Source of the DNA: Paraburkholderia ribeironis
Lineage (GTDB): Bacteria; Pseudomonadota; Gammaproteobacteria; Burkholderiales; Burkholderiaceae
Length of the DNA stretch: 64,000 nt
Direction: 5' to 3'
Assembly: GCF_900019265.1 (NCBI RefSeq)
Contig: NZ_CYGX02000009.1
Span: 62,001-126,000 of the forward strand
This document shows, one piece after another, positions 8,629 to 18,317 of the stretch. The position numbers and the translations under genes were made by a program. Position 1 is the first letter of the stretch. Each line of letters starts with the position of its first letter. Below the pieces are notes generated by a model. That model did no database searches. It was given only the letters and a program-made list of their open reading frames with translations, and was not told the DNA's origin.

Positions 8629-9370
8629 GATGAGGGGGATCGGTGTTGCGGGCGTGACGCGATGAGACGTTGCGTCGTCGGGAATGCCCGCCGGAGTACT
8701 TTGATAGCGATGCCGACTGACGCCCGAATAGTACCGCCGTCGCGCGGATTAGCGGGGCGCTATTCGACAGAGTGTGCTTGAAATGGATGCTCCGGAAAAC
8801 GTAGACTAGAAAGTCCATTATCGACAAGGTGAAAGAGATATGGTGGTTTTGGGCCACCTTCGGCTTCACCGATGCGATCCTCAACTGCGCCAAGCCGCAA
8901 CGTAGCGGCATATGCGAATGTGCTGGCGGTGAAGTTCGCGCTCATGCTAGTCAGGCCACAGTCGTAGGGCCGAACGCTCGCTGAATGGAATCGGGGATCG
9001 GCGCGACGTCAAAAACCCATCCGTGCCTGTCCGAAGCGACAGCCCTAGTCGATAAAATATGCGAAATGATTAAAAAAGCGATTGACTTGATTTTTTTCAC
9101 TTGTTTATTGCACCAGATCAAGTTTTAACAGGGTTTCCGGCGAGCCGATAGATATCGGCTGCGTATAGTCGCCGGGGAGCAAAACGGCTGCGCAAAAAGA
9201 ACCTGAGAGATCGACAGCGGTGCGACAGGCCTGCATGGGCAGCGCATCGGTCAAAACAAAAGCTTCAGTTGCGGATTCCCACACGTCCGCAACTCCTTTT
9301 TCGCCAGCGATTTGATCGCCCTCGCACACTTGCGATCGATTGGGCGACAGTTCACGAACCCGAAATAAAA
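8629..9370. other. gene-poor region next to the island
   Basis: About 740 bp with no convincing gene. It contains a 33-bp near-copy (8802-8834) of a stretch in the flavoprotein gene, and an A/T-rich stretch at 9060-9115. Short frames at 8760-8945 and 9105-9329 on the minus strand have no family resemblance. Confidence 0.5.
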
Positions 9371-9402
9371 AACGGGGTTTCTGACTGAACAGAAACCCCG
9401 TT
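9371..9402 (-). terminator. original rho-independent terminator of the tRNA-Thr gene
   Basis: A 13-bp stem (9371-9383 with 9390-9402) with loop ACTGAA; on the minus strand it is followed by TTTTATTTCG. It lies just beyond the tRNA 3'-end fragment at 9417, where the native terminator of the minus-strand tRNA-Thr would have been before the island inserted. Confidence 0.85.
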
Positions 9403-9416
9403 TCGTACTACTGGTG

Positions 9417-9456
9417 CGGCTGCAGGACTCGAACCCGCCACCTCATGATTACAAGT
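9417..9456. repeat. left attachment site (tRNA-Thr 3' remnant)
   Basis: Forty bases identical to the 3' part of the intact tRNA-Thr at 53512-53551. The five bases before it (TGGTG) also match the CCA end, but one C is missing between them, as expected for a fragment no longer under selection as a tRNA. Confidence 0.95.
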
Positions 9457-9597
9457 GATACTTCGTCATGTGTTCCGTTTTTTTCCGGTACGTTGATTGT
9501 GATGCCCAAGGCCCCGTATCACAGGCCTCAGACCCCCCGGGCTCCCTGCGGAGGGCCGTAATGGTGTTCCCCAGCATTGCTTGATTGACCTACTCTA

Positions 9598-9614
9598 TGT
9601 CTACGCAGTGACTA
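9598..9614 (+). repeat. candidate integrase arm-type site, left
   Basis: TGTCTACGCAGTGACTA occurs here and again, same strand, at 53430-53446, each inside its island end. Paired short repeats inside both ends are typical of integrase or excisionase arm sites; binding is not shown. Confidence 0.55.
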
Positions 9615-9636
9615 TTCGCTGCACGAGGAGGCAGAC

Positions 9637-10998
9637 ATGCCGACCGTCAACCGTATTAAATTCACAGCCAAAGAGGTCCAATCCCGGCCCTGCAAACCGG
9701 GACACAAATCCTCGTTCTACTACGACTCCGAAGCGCCGGGACTTGGATTGCGTGTCAGTGCCGGCGGCGCGCGGACGTACATCTTTGAAGCCCGCACTGA
9801 TAGCCAAAAAAGCCCGATTCGGACAACAATCGGGAACATATCAAACTGGCCCCTAGAAGAGGCGCGGAAGCGCGCCCATGAGTTGCGCCGCCTCACCGAC
9901 CTTGGCAAAGACCCGCGCGAGGTCGAAAAGGAGCGTCAAAGGCAGGCGGATGCCAAGGCTGCAGTCGCGCGCCGCGCGGGTGTCACGGTCGGGCAGGCGT
10001 GGGAGGATTACTACGAGAGACGCGTCAAGAAGTATGCCGGCGCTCATCACCGCGAAGCCCATGAAAACGCGATGCGACTCGAGGGGGAACCCAAGAAACA
10101 GGGAGAGGGATTCAGGGTCGCGGGTCCGCTTGCCGTCTTCTATATCAGAACGTTGTCGAGCCTTACGCCGGCCGAGTTGACCAACTGGTTAGAGAGCGAA
10201 AGTGCACGCCGCCCAAGCGCCGTCGCGATTGCGTTCCGCCTCTTCAGGACCTTCGCCAACTGGTGCGAGGACCAGCCCGAGTACGCCGGGCTGCTAAACC
10301 CGCGTCTATTTGCCTCGAGAACGGTGAGGCAAGCGGTACCTCAAACGAAGGCCCGGTCCGACTGCCTGCAACGCGAGCAACTGAAGCCCTTTCTCACGGC
10401 CGTGCGCGCGGGGCCCAGTCAGACGATGAGCGCCTACATACAGGCGACACTGCTTACAGGCAGTCGAAGACAGGAAATGGCAGCACTTCGCTGGGGGGAC
10501 ATCGACTTCAAGTGGAAAACGGTGAAGCTGCATGACAAGAACCCGGCAATCGGCACGCGAACTATTCCGCTGACAAACTACGTGGCCTTGCTCCTGAGTG
10601 CTCTACCGCAGGTAAGCGAATTTGTGTTTGCGTCCAACTCTGAAAGTGGACACCTGATGGAGGCTCGGTACGCAATCAATGCCGCGACGAAAGCGGCCGG
10701 ACTCCCGCATGTCTCAACGCACGGACTGCGCCGGACTTTCAAGACCAATTCCGAGTGGATAGAGTGCCCCGCAGGCGTTGTCGCCCAAATCATGGGGCAT
10801 GCGCCGAGTGCCATCGCGGAAAGGCACTATACCGTTCGCCCAATCAGCATGCTCCGGATGTGGCTCCAGCGCGTGGAAGATTGGGTCTTGAACGAGGCAG
10901 GAATCGAGCTTCCACCGGACCCGGCGGCCGAGCGCACCGCTGAGGAAGCTCAAAAGGCACACGCGGCGCTCGCTCGTCTGTTCGGTGTGCAAGCCTGA
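9637..10998 (+). CDS. int: tyrosine-type site-specific integrase
   Basis: Phage P4-like integrase, 453 aa, that would insert the island at the tRNA-Thr 3' end. The N-terminal arm-binding region (residues ~1-110) has GLGLRVSAGGARTYIFEAR, typical of DUF4102-type integrases. The catalytic domain shows the first Arg in LLTGSRRQEMAALRW, the HGLRR box in VSTHGLRRTF, the IMGHAPSAIAERHY segment with the nucleophilic Tyr, and ends in a short charged tail. Length and motifs are complete, so it is probably active. Starts at ATG 9637, after GAGGAGGCAG; first gene inside the left attachment site. Confidence 0.95.
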   Translation: MPTVNRIKFTAKEVQSRPCKPGHKSSFYYDSEAPGLGLRVSAGGARTYIFEARTDSQKSPIRTTIGNISNWPLEEARKRAHELRRLTDLGKDPREVEKERQRQADAKAAVARRAGVTVGQAWEDYYERRVKKYAGAHHREAHENAMRLEGEPKKQGEGFRVAGPLAVFYIRTLSSLTPAELTNWLESESARRPSAVAIAFRLFRTFANWCEDQPEYAGLLNPRLFASRTVRQAVPQTKARSDCLQREQLKPFLTAVRAGPSQTMSAYIQATLLTGSRRQEMAALRWGDIDFKWKTVKLHDKNPAIGTRTIPLTNYVALLLSALPQVSEFVFASNSESGHLMEARYAINAATKAAGLPHVSTHGLRRTFKTNSEWIECPAGVVAQIMGHAPSAIAERHYTVRPISMLRMWLQRVEDWVLNEAGIELPPDPAAERTAEEAQKAHAALARLFGVQA

Positions 10999-11080
10999 TG
11001 CGCTCAGGGTAACTTTTTGATGCGGTGCCCACAGGTTTGTCATATGGCACCCTCGCGTACGCGAAGTGAGGCCCAAGCCA

Positions 11081-11875
11081 CTACCGCTCGTCATCCAGCA
11101 GAGAAAACTGCCATTCGACGTGCTGTGCCAAGCCCCCCAGGTCCGGAAACATCGTTCCCGCGTTCACGCCGCATCGGTCGAGGTCACATCGTATCTGCAC
11201 AAATGAACCGCCGTCTATCAAGACCTTCTTAAGCTGGCCTCCATAACGCCTGTGCTTCTCTAGGGGAATGAAACGCCCGTCCTGCTCGCGGAAGTGGTGT
11301 ACCGTAAATCGCCCGGACTGCACTCGCAATCGCATATTGGAATGTCGCGGTTGCAGCACCTTTGTTCGGCCCAATGCGAACGGCGACGCGCTTGAAGCAG
11401 GGTCCACGTAGTCGTCAGTGGTCGGATTGAATATCCATACGACGCCGGGCTGCCCCTTCTCTGACTCCCTCTGAACGGCGAACCACAATGCCAGCAAAGG
11501 GTTCTCGGTCCAGTCCAGCAGACGCGTTGCCATCCCATGATGCTGTGCGATGGCGAGCCAGTCCCATGGAGTCTGTTCCTGCGCTATGTATACACCCGCC
11601 TGTCGGGCAAACTCTCGCACCATCGCTTCTTCAACCTCGCGAAAGCGGCCCTTCAAACGCTTCTCGTTGTAGAGTCGCGCAAGCTTCGGCAACAGGGGGA
11701 AGTCCTGTCGTTGACCACGGAAGAGGCTGGGTGGCATTGCGTCGCTATCGGTCTCCCTATTTACGAGTTCGATATATTGATGGAGACTTGAAACGTTTTT
11801 CTCGTCAACAGTGGTCCGACTGCGTGTCCCCGGTTTTCCCATATCGGACCGAATGCCCGCCGTTGGTTTTCCCAT
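11081..11875 (-). CDS. FRG domain-containing protein
   Basis: FRG-domain protein, 264 aa. The name motif is in PPSLFRGQRQDFPLLPKLAR (residues ~48-67), followed by WLAIAQHHGMATRLLDWTEN, the conserved QHxGxxTRLLDWT motif of the family. FRG proteins have no settled biochemical role but are frequent in defence islands. The ATG at 11875 has an excellent AGGAGG site. The first codons are partly duplicated: a second ATG at 11842 starts the same MGKP peptide but lacks a ribosome site. It follows zorD in the same direction after 161 bp and may be co-transcribed. Confidence 0.85.
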   Translation of the reverse strand: MGKPTAGIRSDMGKPGTRSRTTVDEKNVSSLHQYIELVNRETDSDAMPPSLFRGQRQDFPLLPKLARLYNEKRLKGRFREVEEAMVREFARQAGVYIAQEQTPWDWLAIAQHHGMATRLLDWTENPLLALWFAVQRESEKGQPGVVWIFNPTTDDYVDPASSASPFALGRTKVLQPRHSNMRLRVQSGRFTVHHFREQDGRFIPLEKHRRYGGQLKKVLIDGGSFVQIRCDLDRCGVNAGTMFPDLGGLAQHVEWQFSLLDDER

Positions 11876-12036
11876 ATCAGGTTCCTCCTAGACGACACTC
11901 TTGCGTTCAGCATGTTGCGCAGCGAGACAAGCGCAGGATAGCCCAACGTTAGCGGCCCAGCAGCGAAGGGATTTGTCACGGCCTCTTCGTCAATTCCCGA
12001 TAGTCACCTGTCGGAATACCCCAACCAAAATGCCGT

Positions 12037-15000
12037 TCATGCCGCGTGGAACCAATCCTGCAGAGCCTCATCAAATTCAATATTGCTCAGCGGGTGCTGG
12101 CCAAGAAGCTCCTCGAGTTTCGACCTAGTGACGAGTTCGACGTGGTTTGCTTCCGCCTGCGCAATGGCACCACTTGTGAAATGCTGGTTCGTGACGGCAA
12201 GCCGTCTAAAGCGTGTTCCGGTATATCGAGCCTGATACTTTGCTGCGCCAGCAGTGACCTCCTTGATTGCGTCCCAACCAATATCAGCGGACCTCGAGCT
12301 TTTACACTGTAGAAGCGCTCCCTCACGTCCTTTGAGCGCAACTACATCGATACCGCCGTCCCCGCCCCGCTTGGGCGTAACGCTAGCCTGAAAACCCTGC
12401 TTGCCCCACAGGAGGCAACAAAACGCCTCAAAACCATCGCCGTCCATGCGGTCGACGTCGTCCAGGGTTAGGTAGCGTTTCGGAAGCTCCTCACCGCCGT
12501 CGCCGTCGCCCACTAGTTCTGAAAAGGCGGCGTCCTTGCCAGTTCCATTTAGCATTGCGGTGAGGCCACCATCGTCCAGCGTAGTGCCTGCCAATCTAGC
12601 CTTACGCTTAAGCAGTTGGTCCAAACGAACCTCGAACGTATTGAAATCGTCCGCGATTACCGTCGGGCAGTAGACGAAAACGTCTCGTTCTTGTCCGATG
12701 CGAAATGCCCGGTCAGTCGCCTGGGACTCCTTAGATGGATTCCACGCGCGCGTGAAGTGAAAGACATGGTTCGCCGCCGTGACATTTAGACCTGCGCCAG
12801 CAGCCAAGGTGGACAAGATAATGACGTCGAAGCCTAGTTTTGCGGAGAATTTGTCGATGTTGCCTTGTCTCCCCTGAGAGTCCCCGTTAATTATGAACGG
12901 GCGGATTCCAAAGGTCTCTTTCAGAAAGTAGTAGAGCGCAGCTTGGGTCTCACGTAGTTCCGTGAATACAATGGCTTTTTCCTGTGCCAACTTAACCTCG
13001 GCCAGGCGTTCCAGCAACCAGCGTAACTTCGGCGAGTTGCCCAGATGAGACTCGCGCCCGGACTTATCGACCAGAAATTTCGTCCCGGGCAAGCAGTACG
13101 GCTCAGCGCAAACTGCCTTCATTAAATGTAATGCCCCGAACGAGAGCTGCGCCCGCTTGCGACCGTTCGACTCCTTCGCGGCATCCTGAAGTTTCTTGAG
13201 GCCACCCTTGTAAAGGATGCGCTGATGCTCAGTAATGGCGATTTCGAGCCGTTCGTCCTCTTCCAAGCGCGCCTTAAATTCTAGCGTGTTTTGGTCAAGT
13301 TTCTTGGCGGCGAAATACTTCTTAGGAAGCTCAGCAGCGATGTCAGCTTTCGTACGGCGCAGTGTCTGAGGTGCGATGGCATCCTGCAAGCGCTTCAGCA
13401 CGAGTTTGAGCTCTTCCGTATTACACTCGATGGGACGTCGGTAGGTCCTGCCAAACTCCTCAAGGGCACCCAACAATCCGGGTTGCACAAAGTCGAAGAG
13501 ACACCACAGGTCCGCTAACGAATTTTCGACCGGCGTTCCAGTGCACGCGATGCGAAACTCAGCCTTCAATTTTTTGACCGCCAAGGTAACCAGCGTTCCA
13601 GGAGTCTTGATGCGCTGCGCTTCGTCGCAGATAACAAATGCGAACGCCTGCTTTGCGAACGAAAACTCGTAGGATGTCAGCACTTCGTATGTAGTTATAA
13701 CGACCTTTGCCATGCCCACCCAGCTCGGCCTGAGCAATTCGACAATACCCTTTTCCTGCAGTCGATTATCGATGAGTGCAACCGGCTGTTTGCGAGATAT
13801 CAGTTCCTCACCATAGAGAACCAGCAGTTCCGGGAATGACGGGGTGAAGAATTTTTTCGCCTCATTCGCCCAATTGTCGAGAAGGCTTTTGGGCGCAAGA
13901 ATGACTGAAGGAGCCGCATCTGGGTTGGCTTCGTAGTACCAACCCAAAAGAGACAGCAGTTGTAGTGTCTTACCGAGCCCCATATCGTCCGCCAGCAGGG
14001 CCCCACGACATTCGGTTGGTGCCTTCGACACGAGATGCTGAAACCAGGCGACCCCGTGCAACTGATGCTTCTTCAGCTCGATTCCAGGGCGCAGGCATCG
14101 CGGCAGGTGTGGCTTCCGGCCTTCCGGCAGCGCCAAAGACGCACGCCGTTCCTCGAAATAGTCGACACCATGGAAGTTCGTTTTAACCAGCAGCGTTTGT
14201 TGCGCTTTCTTCGTTTCCTTCGGGCGGCTGGCGTTCTCACCCTTAACACGCTCTTGCGCGCCCATCATACTTAAGAAGCTATCGGCGAGCGTTCGCGCTT
14301 GCGGCGTCGCGATGGCCGTGGGCAGGCTGGCGTTCTTTATCTCCGCCTGTCCACTAACCTCAGCCTCTCGCACCTGCTTATCAAACTCGAGTGCCCACTC
14401 TTTCGTTAGAGGGACAAGAACCTGGCCCTCATGGCCTTGAAGCGTGACCTTTACCATGGGGATGAGGTCCGACGGCAGCCATCCGCTGCCCTCTTCTCCT
14501 TCGTTCTTGTCCCTCTGAAACACCGGGACGTAGATGGGCTTTGCGGCCCCAATACCTTCGATTCGACCACTATATCCGTCGAGCTCGTAGATATCGTCAA
14601 AGTCGATGCGTTCGTCGGGCTGTGTCCGCCAAAGATGAGAAAGCTGTAAGCCTTGCTCGAGTTGCAACGTCGAGTCGGCATCCAAGGTTAGGTCGAATTC
14701 GTTCCAGGGAAAGAACTCTCGCTCCTGCTCGAGCGCATGTTTCAGTTTTTTCAGGAAGTCCTCGAGCGGCTCCGGTGCGCTAAATGCCTCAATGTCAGTC
14801 TTTGCGCCACCGCCCCCGTAGTGTTCTGTAACAAGGAGCTCTACCTTAGTTATCCTGCCGCTATTGAACCGCCCGACAAGACTGAAAACAGCTGCCACAG
14901 GCCCCGCCGCTGCGCGGTCTATTTCAAACTCATCCTCACGGAGAACGTCATAGGCGCTCTCACCAAGGAAGGCGAAAGGGTTGTGCACGAATTTTTCAGC

Positions 15001-15897
15001 TTTGGACCCGGCAACCTTGCGACCGGGCATTTCCCGCTTGATGATGTCAAGCACCTTGCGGACCGGTTCCGAGATAACAACTCGAACGCGACCGGAGCCC
15101 CGAGTGAGGTTATAGTGCGGCTGGACCGAATTGAAACCGTCGAAGGCGTTCAACCAACCATCGGGCGCGCCGTCAAATGTTGGGCAGACTGTAAGCACTC
15201 GACCGAATGGGGTCTCTGTCCTTGAAAGAGGAAGCCGGAGCGTCTCGGGAGTCAGAACATACGTCGTTTCGAGGAATCGGCTCGCGTATAAAGCGCCTGC
15301 CTGGTCTGCAAAGTGGCGAATCCGCCCCCACGCGAGTTCTTGAAAGTGTTGTCTTTTCTCGTCCTGTCCGCGCATTCCAAAGCGCGCAATCTCGCTCAGC
15401 GTTGCCCATGCCGCTGCCGTGAGCATTTGTGCTTCACCATTGACTGTGGCGATTGCGCCATCCAGTCGCTCAGGCTGGACCTCTTGAACTCCATCCGTCC
15501 AACCCGTAACCGCGAGCTGAAATTCCGGTTCCGACAACGACCCCGAACAATCCAGAATTGGCCGCATCTGCCCCAGCGGCGGTAATGCCAAGAGTCGAAG
15601 TGCGCTTACGTGTTCCGCCGTACCCTGCAATTCATACACGTTCTGCCAGCGAATCAAAGCCCCCTTGCTGTCGAGCTGACATCTCGCTTCTGCGGCAAGC
15701 TGCGCAACATAGGCCCCGAGTACGGTGTCCTCGGGACCCGCTTCGTGAATAGCTTCCAGCAGGCCTTCCGCAGTCGACTCCGGCAAATGCCGAGCAAACT
15801 CGACACGAACGCCTTCAGCGGTCCACGTAGTTTTCAGGGTCGGCTCATCCGACTTCTGTGCTGCAACTCTTTTAAAAAAATCGAAGAAGCCCATCAA
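12037..15897 (-). CDS. zorD: ZorD: SNF2-family helicase with C-terminal Mrr-like nuclease
   Basis: Effector of the Zorya system, 1286 aa. SNF2 ATPase motifs are complete: LLADDMGLGKT (Walker A, ~residue 635), FVICDEAQRIKTP (~755), CTGTPVENSLADLW, then the second RecA lobe with AGAGLNVTAANHVFHFTRAWNP and ATDRAFRIGQ. A C-terminal module from ~1150 has GFEAFCCLLWGKQGF, GGDGGIDV (~1176) and LLQCKSS (~1195), the catalytic D...QxK of Mrr-type PD-(D/E)XK endonucleases. The N-terminal ~550 residues are unassigned. The start overlaps the zorC stop (ATGA), showing translational coupling. Expected role: degrade invading DNA once ZorAB signals. Confidence 0.92.
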   Translation of the reverse strand: MMGFFDFFKRVAAQKSDEPTLKTTWTAEGVRVEFARHLPESTAEGLLEAIHEAGPEDTVLGAYVAQLAAEARCQLDSKGALIRWQNVYELQGTAEHVSALRLLALPPLGQMRPILDCSGSLSEPEFQLAVTGWTDGVQEVQPERLDGAIATVNGEAQMLTAAAWATLSEIARFGMRGQDEKRQHFQELAWGRIRHFADQAGALYASRFLETTYVLTPETLRLPLSRTETPFGRVLTVCPTFDGAPDGWLNAFDGFNSVQPHYNLTRGSGRVRVVISEPVRKVLDIIKREMPGRKVAGSKAEKFVHNPFAFLGESAYDVLREDEFEIDRAAAGPVAAVFSLVGRFNSGRITKVELLVTEHYGGGGAKTDIEAFSAPEPLEDFLKKLKHALEQEREFFPWNEFDLTLDADSTLQLEQGLQLSHLWRTQPDERIDFDDIYELDGYSGRIEGIGAAKPIYVPVFQRDKNEGEEGSGWLPSDLIPMVKVTLQGHEGQVLVPLTKEWALEFDKQVREAEVSGQAEIKNASLPTAIATPQARTLADSFLSMMGAQERVKGENASRPKETKKAQQTLLVKTNFHGVDYFEERRASLALPEGRKPHLPRCLRPGIELKKHQLHGVAWFQHLVSKAPTECRGALLADDMGLGKTLQLLSLLGWYYEANPDAAPSVILAPKSLLDNWANEAKKFFTPSFPELLVLYGEELISRKQPVALIDNRLQEKGIVELLRPSWVGMAKVVITTYEVLTSYEFSFAKQAFAFVICDEAQRIKTPGTLVTLAVKKLKAEFRIACTGTPVENSLADLWCLFDFVQPGLLGALEEFGRTYRRPIECNTEELKLVLKRLQDAIAPQTLRRTKADIAAELPKKYFAAKKLDQNTLEFKARLEEDERLEIAITEHQRILYKGGLKKLQDAAKESNGRKRAQLSFGALHLMKAVCAEPYCLPGTKFLVDKSGRESHLGNSPKLRWLLERLAEVKLAQEKAIVFTELRETQAALYYFLKETFGIRPFIINGDSQGRQGNIDKFSAKLGFDVIILSTLAAGAGLNVTAANHVFHFTRAWNPSKESQATDRAFRIGQERDVFVYCPTVIADDFNTFEVRLDQLLKRKARLAGTTLDDGGLTAMLNGTGKDAAFSELVGDGDGGEELPKRYLTLDDVDRMDGDGFEAFCCLLWGKQGFQASVTPKRGGDGGIDVVALKGREGALLQCKSSRSADIGWDAIKEVTAGAAKYQARYTGTRFRRLAVTNQHFTSGAIAQAEANHVELVTRSKLEELLGQHPLSNIEFDEALQDWFHAA

Positions 15898-17618
15898 GAC
15901 TCCGGAAAGTACCAGGCTTGCCTGCTATTCGCCCACTTGAAGCCCATTGCCTTGAGCTCCCGCGCTAGGAGCATTCGCTGCATTGGGTCCTCGACCCAAA
16001 GTCGCCCCCCACTCGTCTCCGATTTGCGTCTATCGTCAATCGAAGCGCCGCCGAAGCGCTTAAGCAGGGCTCGAAGCACAGCCAAATCAGGTCCTTGCTG
16101 GATTCCATCGCGATGATTCGCAGGGGCACCGCTCCAGCGCTTCGATATGGACGCCGGTTGAGTAGCGCCCGTCGATAGCTCTCGGTGGGCGCTGGGATTG
16201 TCCGGCCGAATACCGAGGTCTCTGAGCTCCATATCCGCTCGCTTCTGCCAGCCCGGGGTATGCACGATGCGGGCCGGGCAGCTTTGGTGAAAGCCCGTGC
16301 TTAGGTCCGACGTCCCACCGTGGTAGTACTTGTCGTAGCGCCCAAACGGCAGCGAACCAACATTGTAGACATAGCAGGCGTTGGGTTTTTTACTGAACTC
16401 AACGATGACGTAGGAACCAATCTGCATCATGAAGGCATCGACCTCTCTCTTTGCGGTCAACTGGGCATAAGCGCCTTCCTCGCGGGCAATGAGAGCGCGA
16501 ACCTCCGGATTTCGGTGCCTGAGCATCATCGTTTCGGCTCCAAAAATGAGCCGAGTCCAGGTAATTTGCTTCAGATAGCTCGACCAGAACGCCAGACGGC
16601 CCTCATCTGCGTTATTTCGCGCGGCAAGAATGTCAAAGAAATCCTTTAGGTTTTGCTCGTTGACCCAGCTGAGCACCATGCGCCACACCTCGTCCGGGAC
16701 GCGATTCCATGCTGGCGCAAGACCTTCGTCCCTGTTTTTGGGATTCTTCCACACTGATGGCTGGCACACGTAGTCCCGCAGACGCTCATCTTGGGGTGCC
16801 TCCTTACTCGCTTCATACCGAATCAATATTGCTTCCAGCGCGTCATCCCGGAAAGCTGGCTTGCTCTCGATTAGACGCAGCAGCAATGGAATTTGCTGTC
16901 GGAACCTTGCATCATCTTTGATTTCACTCGCACGCTTCACAACGCCAAGCACCAGAGCGTGCCAGAACCAGCTAGACGACGGGATACCTAAGTCAGCAGA
17001 AAGTTGCTCTACCGCCGCTGTATCCCCTCTTAGATAGGCAGCGGTATATCTCTCTACCGGCGTGCGAGTCAGGACAGAAGATTCCTTTCGCAGGACTTTT
17101 ACCCACTCGGGCACAAGGGCTTCGCCCGCCTGGCGGTCGATAAGTGGCCAGGATTGTTCCAGGAAAGACCGAAGAGCTTCCCAACCATTGTGCGTGACCT
17201 CGTCCTTGGAGATAACTGGGTCGAACTGAAAGTACGAATAGAGCAGTCCATACCAGGTCAAGCGCCAAAGGTCGCCACGTTTTGCTTCCTTCTCGTACTC
17301 TGCAAGAAGCGCCGGAAACCGCCTGGCCCCAAGGACCATCCTGCCGTTCTGCTCGCGGATAGGGGTCGCGAGCGCTGAAGCGACAAATTCGCGCTGCCAG
17401 GGGTCTAGCTCCTTGCCGCGCAGAAAAGCTCTCGCAGCGTCATATGCATCTTCTCCGCTAGGCGTCGCTTTGGAATATCCCTGAAAGATGCGCTCGGCTT
17501 CTCGAACCGGTTTCTCTACTAACTCCGGCTTGCCGAATTCGCCCGCATGCAAGCCCATGGCCCCGATGGCGACGCCCAATTTGCGACTGAGGACTTCCAA
17601 AGCTTCGACGGCTAGCAT
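15894..17618 (-). CDS. zorC: ZorC: EH-signature protein of the Zorya system
   Basis: 574 aa, third gene of the zor operon. It looks helical through the first ~400 residues and has the EH_Signature pattern of ZorC: RLAFWSSYLKQITWTRLIFG, then YVIVEFSKKPNACYVYNVGS and GWQKRADMELRDLGIRP. ZorC is a soluble cytoplasmic component proposed to act with ZorD on DNA. Overlaps zorB by 7 nt and zorD by 4 nt. Family assignment rests on position plus the C-terminal motif. Confidence 0.87.
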   Translation of the reverse strand: MLAVEALEVLSRKLGVAIGAMGLHAGEFGKPELVEKPVREAERIFQGYSKATPSGEDAYDAARAFLRGKELDPWQREFVASALATPIREQNGRMVLGARRFPALLAEYEKEAKRGDLWRLTWYGLLYSYFQFDPVISKDEVTHNGWEALRSFLEQSWPLIDRQAGEALVPEWVKVLRKESSVLTRTPVERYTAAYLRGDTAAVEQLSADLGIPSSSWFWHALVLGVVKRASEIKDDARFRQQIPLLLRLIESKPAFRDDALEAILIRYEASKEAPQDERLRDYVCQPSVWKNPKNRDEGLAPAWNRVPDEVWRMVLSWVNEQNLKDFFDILAARNNADEGRLAFWSSYLKQITWTRLIFGAETMMLRHRNPEVRALIAREEGAYAQLTAKREVDAFMMQIGSYVIVEFSKKPNACYVYNVGSLPFGRYDKYYHGGTSDLSTGFHQSCPARIVHTPGWQKRADMELRDLGIRPDNPSAHRELSTGATQPASISKRWSGAPANHRDGIQQGPDLAVLRALLKRFGGASIDDRRKSETSGGRLWVEDPMQRMLLARELKAMGFKWANSRQAWYFPES

Positions 17619-18316
17619 TTACCAAACTCCTTGCCGTTCAGTACGTCGTTCGGCGCTGGCCTATTTTCATCAAGCCCCCAGAAGTCGATTTTAAATTCGA
17701 CACGCCGGCTCTCTGACTTGTCCTTTTTGATGGAGTTGAACGAATAACCACCAACAAGGAAGAGTTCCTGAACCTTGTGGAGCTGTTCGGGCGAAAGCGC
17801 GTCGCTCCCGTGGGCGTTTTGGAAAAGCGAGCAGACCACACTGCGACTCCGGTCCAAACTCAACTGCAGGTTGTACAGGTACGTTCCATCCTCGTCAGTG
17901 AAACCCTCGACCACAACGTCGCGCATCCAGCGCTGCCCCTCCGGGGTATCTTTGGCCTTCAAGAGCACGGGGAGATAGCTTCGTAGGAACTGAGCAGCAG
18001 GCACGCTAATGGTGTAACTACCACTGTCGAAACGAACTTCCTTGCCGAGGTCAATACGATAGTTTTGTTGGTCAACGCCGACGCCGGCACTCTTGGGGTC
18101 ATCTGCAATCATAGCCATAATCTTGCTAATCGCCGCGCTTCGTTCAATGTTCGCGCGAGTCGCCGCATCAATGCTCTGAGTGACCGCCACCAACGTGACT
18201 GCCATCACGACCAGGAACAGGACCATAAGCGCCGACATGAGGTCGGAGAACGAAATCCAGAAAGGACTCTCGCCTTCATGCTTGGCTCCTCGCTTGAGGA
18301 CAATGCTAGATAACAT
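17612..18316 (-). CDS. zorB: ZorB: MotB/OmpA-like anchor of the Zorya motor
   Basis: 234 aa. One N-terminal membrane helix carries the ion-pathway Asp (FWISFSDLMSALMVLFLVVM, D25), as in MotB and ZorB. The periplasmic OmpA-like peptidoglycan-binding domain follows, with VRFDSGSYTI, VVVEGFTDEDGTYLYN, NLQLSLDRSRSVV and ESRRVEFKI. Partner of ZorA in a five-to-two stator-like motor that senses envelope perturbation by phage. Only 1 nt separates the ZorA stop from its ATG at 18316. Confidence 0.93.
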   Translation of the reverse strand: MLSSIVLKRGAKHEGESPFWISFSDLMSALMVLFLVVMAVTLVAVTQSIDAATRANIERSAAISKIMAMIADDPKSAGVGVDQQNYRIDLGKEVRFDSGSYTISVPAAQFLRSYLPVLLKAKDTPEGQRWMRDVVVEGFTDEDGTYLYNLQLSLDRSRSVVCSLFQNAHGSDALSPEQLHKVQELFLVGGYSFNSIKKDKSESRRVEFKIDFWGLDENRPAPNDVLNGKEFGKC

Positions 18317-18317
18317 C

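Noticed and set aside
9105..9329. 74-aa minus-strand frame
   Set aside because: No ribosome site and no family resemblance.
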